From positions 1 through 64,000 of the forward strand of contig CALAYS010000012.1 in the NCBI GenBank assembly GCA_937895515.1: a stretch of 64,000 bases of DNA, written 5' to 3'. Under the pieces are notes generated by a model. The model had not been told where the DNA came from, did not search any database, and saw only the letters and a list, made by a program, of their open reading frames with translations. Numbering within the stretch: the stretch's first letter is position 1; each line of letters begins with the position of its first letter. The stretch is from an uncultured bacterium (lineage in GTDB: Bacteria; Patescibacteriota; Minisyncoccia; Phycocordibacterales; UBA9973). Below are positions 60,408 to 64,000 of the stretch, in pieces. Made by a program: the position numbers and the translations under genes.

Positions 60408-60659
60408 CTAATCTTTATGGTTAATTAAATTTAACTTTTTTTCTTTTGTTAAAGATTTGAGTTCGGCTTCCCTTTTTCGTGCAGCGCCATATGTCTCAAG
60501 TTCTTCTTTGTATTTTAAAGCTACTGGCCGGCGGATTTTTGTATAATGCGCGCCAGATTTTAAATTATTATGTTGATGTAATCTTTTTTCAATATCATTT
60601 GTTGAACCAACATATAATGTTTTATCAGCACATTCTAGAATGTAAGTAAAATAAGGCAT
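60408..60659 (-). CDS. GIY-YIG nuclease-domain protein
   Basis: 83 residues, the usual short UvrC-N-like form. [28 protein letters not shown] has the GIY-YIG-type core (YIL...YVG) and the conserved Arg; [16 protein letters not shown] carries the catalytic Glu. Probably a small DNA nuclease of unknown role, common in CPR and other bacteria. TATAAT (60666-60671) lies 6 nt before the ATG. Confidence 0.9.
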   Translation of the reverse strand: MPYFTYILECADKTLYVGSTNDIEKRLHQHNNLKSGAHYTKIRRPVALKYKEELETYGAARKREAELKSLTKEKKLNLINHKD

Positions 60660-60703
60660 GGGGTTATTATAACAGTTTGATTATTTTTATTAAAAAGAGT
60701 AAC

Positions 60704-60988
60704 ATGAAAAAAAATATCGATAATATGAAAAAGGAAGAAATTGCCCAAATTGCTATTGCACAGGCGATTTTTAATGGTGCTATTTTGGATAAAGACGGCT
60801 ATTGTGGTTGTCATATATGTGGTTCAAGGAATTTGGAACACGATGGTTATGCACTTGATTATGGATATTTAAAGTGTTTAGATTGTAATTTTTGGATTAA
60901 TGGTACTGATCCATATGAAATGATTTCACGTTGGAATTTATTTAACAGAAATTCATTTCAATTAAAAATAATATTCGAGGAAGTCTGA
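60704..60988 (+). CDS. Lar-like (restriction alleviation) zinc-ribbon protein
   Basis: 94 residues from ATG 60704. A zinc ribbon CGCHICGSRN...LKCLDCNFW followed by the terminal PYEMISRWN resembles Lar/restriction-alleviation-type proteins, which have CPFCG...CxxCG...EAIxxWN. The N-terminal 30 residues are an extra helix. It may modulate DNA-processing enzymes; evidence is motif-level only. Confidence 0.6.
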   Translation: MKKNIDNMKKEEIAQIAIAQAIFNGAILDKDGYCGCHICGSRNLEHDGYALDYGYLKCLDCNFWINGTDPYEMISRWNLFNRNSFQLKIIFEEV

Positions 60989-61017
60989 TTTAATTATTCG
61001 GCTTCTTTTTATTTTTA

Positions 61018-61038
61018 CTACGAATGTGGGATGATGTT
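61018..61038. repeat. Short intergenic repeat, copy 1
   Basis: A 21-bp word beginning CTACGAATGTGGGA recurs at 62393-62413 with one mismatch (T/C at position 15). Both copies lie in gene-poor spacers just outside small genes. Confidence 0.45.
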
Positions 61039-61083
61039 AGGAAAGTAATTTTATCAAATGAATTCTAGTAATTAAGATGTTTA

Positions 61084-61740
61084 TTAGTTTATCTCTAAAA
61101 ATTCTCCCTCAGTAATAATTTTTACCATACCATCATTAATTTCTATTGCTGATTTGTCATCAAGTGCATATATTTTACTTTTTATACCTTTAGTTGCTTT
61201 TATTACATTTTCCTTACTTCTTATAGAAGATGATGATTTATTAAAATGAGGGAGTAGATAAAAATCAACTAAATTTAGTCCATTCATATTTTCTAATCTT
61301 TTTAAATCTTCTTTGTATAAATCTTGAGTAATGTTTAATAATAAGTCCGAGCTTGGTATCATACTTCCAGCACTTATACCAACGTACACTTTTGTTTTTA
61401 ATAATTCTGGTAATATTTCTATTAAACCAGATTTATTTACCCATTCCATTAAGTAAAAAGTATCACCGCCACCAAAGACTAAAACATCCGCTTGTTTTAA
61501 TTGGGGCTCCCAAATGTTTCTTTCAATAGCGGATATATCCACTATACTAATAGATTTTAAATCTAGGTTTTTTAAATTAATAAAATCATTGATAAGCCAA
61601 CTCTTGTCACCTTGTTCTATATTTGAAGCGGTTGGTATGAAAGCTAAACAGATATCCTCTGGGTTTTTACCCACTAAATTTAAAAATGATTTTTTAATAG
61701 AGTCATTAGAGATTCCATTTGAGGTTAATAATAATTTCAT
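61084..61740 (-). CDS. Peptidase E-like (S51) serine peptidase
   Basis: 218 residues from ATG 61740 (MKLLLTSNGISND); the 20 upstream codons run across the repeated promoter. Motifs: FGGGDTFYLMEW and the nucleophile elbow VGISAGSMI with the catalytic Ser, and the LLPHFNKSS stretch. Dipeptidase E cleaves Asp-X dipeptides. Preceded by a promoter repeat shared with 63182-63802. Confidence 0.85.
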   Translation of the reverse strand: MKLLLTSNGISNDSIKKSFLNLVGKNPEDICLAFIPTASNIEQGDKSWLINDFINLKNLDLKSISIVDISAIERNIWEPQLKQADVLVFGGGDTFYLMEWVNKSGLIEILPELLKTKVYVGISAGSMIPSSDLLLNITQDLYKEDLKRLENMNGLNLVDFYLLPHFNKSSSSIRSKENVIKATKGIKSKIYALDDKSAIEINDGMVKIITEGEFLEIN

Positions 61741-61750
61741 ATATATAGAT

Positions 61751-61788
61751 ATTACCATAGGTTCGAACTTGTAAAAAGGTAACAAAAA
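61751..61788 (-). promoter_or_regulatory. Repeated upstream element, copy 1
   Basis: 38-bp segment matching 63811-63848 at 34 of 38 positions, 10 nt before ATG 61740. It includes TAATAT (minus, 61749-61754) as a likely -10 and a GTTCGAAC palindrome between -10 and -35. Confidence 0.55.
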
Positions 61789-61815
61789 AGGCTGAACCAT
61801 GATTTGATTCAGCCT
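61788..61815 (-). terminator. Terminator of the 61835-62269 gene
   Basis: Minus strand AGGCTGAA...TTCAGCCT hairpin followed by TTTTTTGTT. Confidence 0.75.
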
Positions 61816-61834
61816 CGCTGTTATTTTAAGTTAA

Positions 61835-62269
61835 TTAATAACCTTTGGTATGTTTATCATATTTATCTATAAGCAATCCAAATTCATTATTGTAAATAAT
61901 CTGGTGTTTCTTCTTTTCGTTAAAATCCTCAAACTCAAGAGACTTAACTACCCAAGATTCAGATTTGCTAATCATTTCATTGATAATACCGAAGAATGTG
62001 GCATCAACTTTAGAAAAAGGAGCAACACCGTCTCTCCCTTTTGTCCCGTTTGGTTCAATAGATAAAGAAAACTTATTTTCAGAAAGTAATCTTCCATCTA
62101 AATAAATTTCAATAATTGTTTTATGTGAGCTTTTAAAAAGAATACGTCCTTCGCTATTCTCTTCAATTTTAACTACATCAGAAAGATTCTCTTTGAATAA
62201 ACATACAATTTTATTTTTGAGATTTTCAATAGTGTCGGATATTTCCTGGATGGCTGGATTTGTGTACAT
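61835..62269 (-). CDS. Hypothetical protein
   Basis: 144 residues from ATG 62269 (MYTNPAIQEISDTIENL); a longer frame begins at 62323 but enters a region of poor coding character. Mixed alpha/beta, with strands EGRILFKSSHKTIIEIYLDG. No family recognised. Followed by a good terminator. Confidence 0.5.
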   Translation of the reverse strand: MYTNPAIQEISDTIENLKNKIVCLFKENLSDVVKIEENSEGRILFKSSHKTIIEIYLDGRLLSENKFSLSIEPNGTKGRDGVAPFSKVDATFFGIINEMISKSESWVVKSLEFEDFNEKKKHQIIYNNEFGLLIDKYDKHTKGY

Positions 62270-62392
62270 GCTATTTATATTTAATTGTTTATCACAAAAG
62301 CCAACAGCTTCTCTGAAAAACAATCAAATACAATATTAGAAAGAACGACATTGTTTATACAATATCATAATATATTTATTTGTCAATATTTG

Positions 62393-62413
62393 CTACGAAT
62401 GTGGGACGATGTT
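62393..62413. repeat. Short intergenic repeat, copy 2
   Basis: Second copy of the 21-bp word at 61018-61038, one mismatch. Confidence 0.45.
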
Positions 62414-62500
62414 TGGATACAAATAAAAAAGCTCAAAAATAATGGGTCTTGATTTTTTTATTATTTATGTTAATATTTAGTTAAATCAAAGAATTTTAAA

Positions 62501-63121
62501 ATGAACAGTATTTTAAACACGAATAACACAGAAACAATACCTGCAGGATTATTTTTAGCGATTAAACCTAACCAATACTCTGCAATAAAGCAGGTGGAAA
62601 AAATTGGTAAAAATATTGCAAATAATCATAGCCAAATTGCTGAAATGTACCTCAATACTAAACTCCCATTTCGTTCTGAGGATTTAGCAAAAGAACTTAT
62701 TCCTGATTTATATTCAAAATTTCCCCAAGTATCAATCAAAGCTGTTGCATATGCATTAAGACTTCTTATTCCAAAAAAGGAAAGAGACCAAGCTACTACT
62801 ATAAGAAAGAGTAATCGCCTGAAAGAACGAATTGATTTTACGAGCGAAGAATGGAAAAATCATTGTCGTCAAGCTTTGGAAGCAAGAAATTTAACAGGGT
62901 TTGTGGTTAATATGCATAATGCGATTATCGAAAGAGGTCAAATACCATGGACTGAAGATGAAAAAAACTACGTGATGTTTTGTGTTAAAAACCAAAAGTT
63001 TCTCAGAAACAAAAAGCCACATTGGAATAAAATAACAGATGAAATCAATAAATATTTCCATGAAGGTAAAAAAGTAAGAACAACTAGCGCTGTTTCAGTA
63101 AAGTATTCAAAAATAAAATAG
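62501..63121 (+). CDS. Hypothetical protein with Myb/SANT-like C-terminus
   Basis: 206 residues. The middle is helical and basic (FRSEDLAKELIPDLYSKFPQ, KRKSNRLKERI-like stretches). The last 55 residues, from PWTEDEKNYVMFCVKNQKF through HWNKITDEINKYFHEG, follow the W-x-x-EE...W...I pattern of a Myb/SANT helix-turn-helix. Possibly a DNA-binding protein, but such domains are rare in bacteria, so the call is tentative. Terminator follows the stop. Confidence 0.55.
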   Translation: MNSILNTNNTETIPAGLFLAIKPNQYSAIKQVEKIGKNIANNHSQIAEMYLNTKLPFRSEDLAKELIPDLYSKFPQVSIKAVAYALRLLIPKKERDQATTIRKSNRLKERIDFTSEEWKNHCRQALEARNLTGFVVNMHNAIIERGQIPWTEDEKNYVMFCVKNQKFLRNKKPHWNKITDEINKYFHEGKKVRTTSAVSVKYSKIK

Positions 63122-63125
63122 CACT

Positions 63126-63157
63126 AAACCTGACAAAATAAAGTCAGGTTTTTATTT
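63126..63157 (+). terminator. Rho-independent terminator
   Basis: AAACCTGAC...GTCAGGTTT with TTATTTTGG tail, 5 nt after the stop. Confidence 0.8.
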
Positions 63158-63181
63158 TGGAGAATTTTAAAATAACTAAAA

Positions 63182-63802
63182 CTAACTATTACGAGTAAAA
63201 TAATGCTTCTCATTTTCTATTAGTTTTTTATAAATTGATTGTCTTATTTCTGTATCATTTGAAATCATCTCTCTTGTCTCTTCATTTGCTTTCGGTAGTT
63301 CAGTTTCTCTTAGTTTTAAAATCCAATTATGATATTCCTCTAATTTACCATCTTTTAAGGCTTGCTGATATTCTTTATATATCGCGTACTCATGGCGAAA
63401 TTCGTAATTATAAATAGATAATTCCCCATAAAATTCTTTTCTCGAAGAATCATCAAATTCAAAAATATTTCTATCTCTTTTATATTCTCGCACAGATTTT
63501 TTAAACAAATTAAATCCATCTTTTCGTGCAACATAAGCCTCCCACTTTTCGTGGGTTTCCAAGTAAGGCATATACTGTTCTGGGAAAATATCATTACGCA
63601 TTAAAACAATTGTTTTTCCACCACTATCATAATTCCAACCTTTCGCTTGTAAAATTTCTTCGTCAGATAAATCTGAATGTTCTTCTTTCATTTTCGTAAG
63701 AAATTCTTCTTTTGAAACAATAAGAACTTCAATTTTATTATCAAAAAAATCTTTCTCCTGTTCTATTTTATTCATATTAGGATTTTCTTGTAAGTTTTTC
63801 AT
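63182..63802 (-). CDS. Hypothetical protein
   Basis: 206 residues, charged, mixed alpha/beta; elements such as IEVLIVSKEEFLTKMKEEHS and GGKTIVLMRNDIFPEQYMPY suggest a compact soluble enzyme-like fold, and ETHEKWEAYVARKDGF contains an HEKWE that loosely recalls a metalloprotease HExxH but does not match it. Family unknown. TATAAT (63809-63814) lies 6 nt upstream of the ATG. Confidence 0.6.
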   Translation of the reverse strand: MKNLQENPNMNKIEQEKDFFDNKIEVLIVSKEEFLTKMKEEHSDLSDEEILQAKGWNYDSGGKTIVLMRNDIFPEQYMPYLETHEKWEAYVARKDGFNLFKKSVREYKRDRNIFEFDDSSRKEFYGELSIYNYEFRHEYAIYKEYQQALKDGKLEEYHNWILKLRETELPKANEETREMISNDTEIRQSIYKKLIENEKHYFTRNS

Positions 63803-63810
63803 AATAAAAT

Positions 63811-63848
63811 TATACCATATGTTCGAATTTGTAAAAAGGTAACAAAAA
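63811..63848 (-). promoter_or_regulatory. Repeated upstream element, copy 2
   Basis: Second copy of the element at 61751-61788. Here the -10 is TATAAT (63809-63814) and TTTACA sits near the -35 position, so the repeat spans the promoter spacer and upstream region. Confidence 0.55.
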
Positions 63849-63960
63849 TAACTAGACTAGGAATCGCCTCTCCTTGGCAGTCGAAATCCTAAATTTATAT
63901 AGTCGCTATACTCTTTATAAATTTGGACCTTCGGTTCGATTCCAAGCTCAATATAATAAA

Positions 63961-63999
63961 CTAAAAAACACCCATCTTTTAAAGACGGGTGTTTTTTAG
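63961..63999. terminator. Strong bidirectional terminator
   Basis: CTAAAAAACACCC at 63961-63973 pairs perfectly with GGGTGTTTTTTAG at 63987-63999, with A- and T-runs in both directions. Confidence 0.8.
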
Positions 64000-64000
64000 T

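Noticed and set aside
61751..61788. LexA/DinR box (CGAACNNNNGTTCG)
   Set aside because: Only the GTTCG half matches; the left half does not in either copy.
63868..63952. A tRNA at the right end (GGTTCGATTCC followed by AAGCTC)
   Set aside because: The T-stem has a mismatch, no matching 5' acceptor strand exists, and the middle is a simple AT-rich hairpin. At most a decayed tRNA.
1..64000. CRISPR array or alternative genetic code (UGA as Gly or Trp)
   Set aside because: No regularly spaced repeats with unique spacers were seen, and all genes read through with standard stops.

Overview
The window joins two different kinds of DNA. From about 30.6 kb to 64 kb it is an AT-rich chromosomal core that reads like a Patescibacteria (CPR, Parcubacteria-type) genome: short intergenic gaps, a peptidoglycan/division cluster (mraZ, rsmH, ftsL-like, ftsI, murF, murE, mrdA, murJ), lepA, leuS, lysS, greA, tsaC, ychF, a DUF5671 membrane protein, and many small proteins with no recognisable family. 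At least a dozen start codons here lie only 5-9 nt after a near-perfect -10 box (TATAAT-like), so leaderless transcription looks common. The code is standard; TGA is not used in frame.

From 1 to about 30.6 kb the window is an integrative/mobilizable element whose left end lies outside the window. Its right end abuts, and its serine recombinase overlaps, a tRNA-Arg(CCT) gene at 30538-30609. The gene content (small XRE regulators, ArdC-like antirestriction protein, RadC/JAB protein, two VirD4/TraD-like ATPases, two large serine recombinases) and two or three TAnnTTTG promoter boxes resemble Bacteroidota mobile elements, which suggests transfer between phyla; an assembly join is the alternative to exclude. 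Five copies of a TTTGCTA..TAGCAAA hairpin followed by a CCTCCTTA-like tract precede five plus-strand genes and look like an element-wide regulatory signal.

Element layout: 0-3.1 kb, a minus-strand OLD nuclease + HNH-like + zinc-ribbon operon (likely defence); 3.6-8.4 kb, regulators, an inactive-looking RuvC-like protein, ArdC and a recombinase fused to two HTH domains; 8.4-11.9 kb, a VirD4-like ATPase carrying a C-terminal nuclease-like domain plus a partner; 12.1-16.1 kb, a DUF3644 / Dam / restriction endonuclease island; 16.1-17.8 kb, RadC and a P-loop protein flanked by structured non-coding DNA; 17.8-27.5 kb, an unusual biosynthetic cluster; 27.5-30.6 kb, a second VirD4-like ATPase and the integrase next to tRNA-Arg.

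The most interesting part is 17.8-27.5 kb. A prolyl-tRNA synthetase paralogue without the editing insertion lies 8 nt downstream of a tRNA-Pro-like gene. That tRNA keeps the proline acceptor end (G72, A73), D arm and T arm but has lost a normal anticodon arm. Around them are a MurG-like and a GT4 glycosyltransferase, a PIG-L deacetylase, a SAM methyltransferase, two tandem dCTP-deaminase-like proteins (one lacking the catalytic Glu), a WbqC-like protein, a TauD-like oxygenase, an FGE/EgtB-like protein and a 5'-nucleotidase-like phosphoesterase. Glycosyltransferase + PIG-L + synthetase paralogue resembles the logic of mycothiol synthesis (MshA/MshB/MshC). I infer a small glycosylated, possibly nucleoside-linked molecule that receives an amino acid, perhaps from a dedicated non-decoding tRNA. 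The product is unknown.
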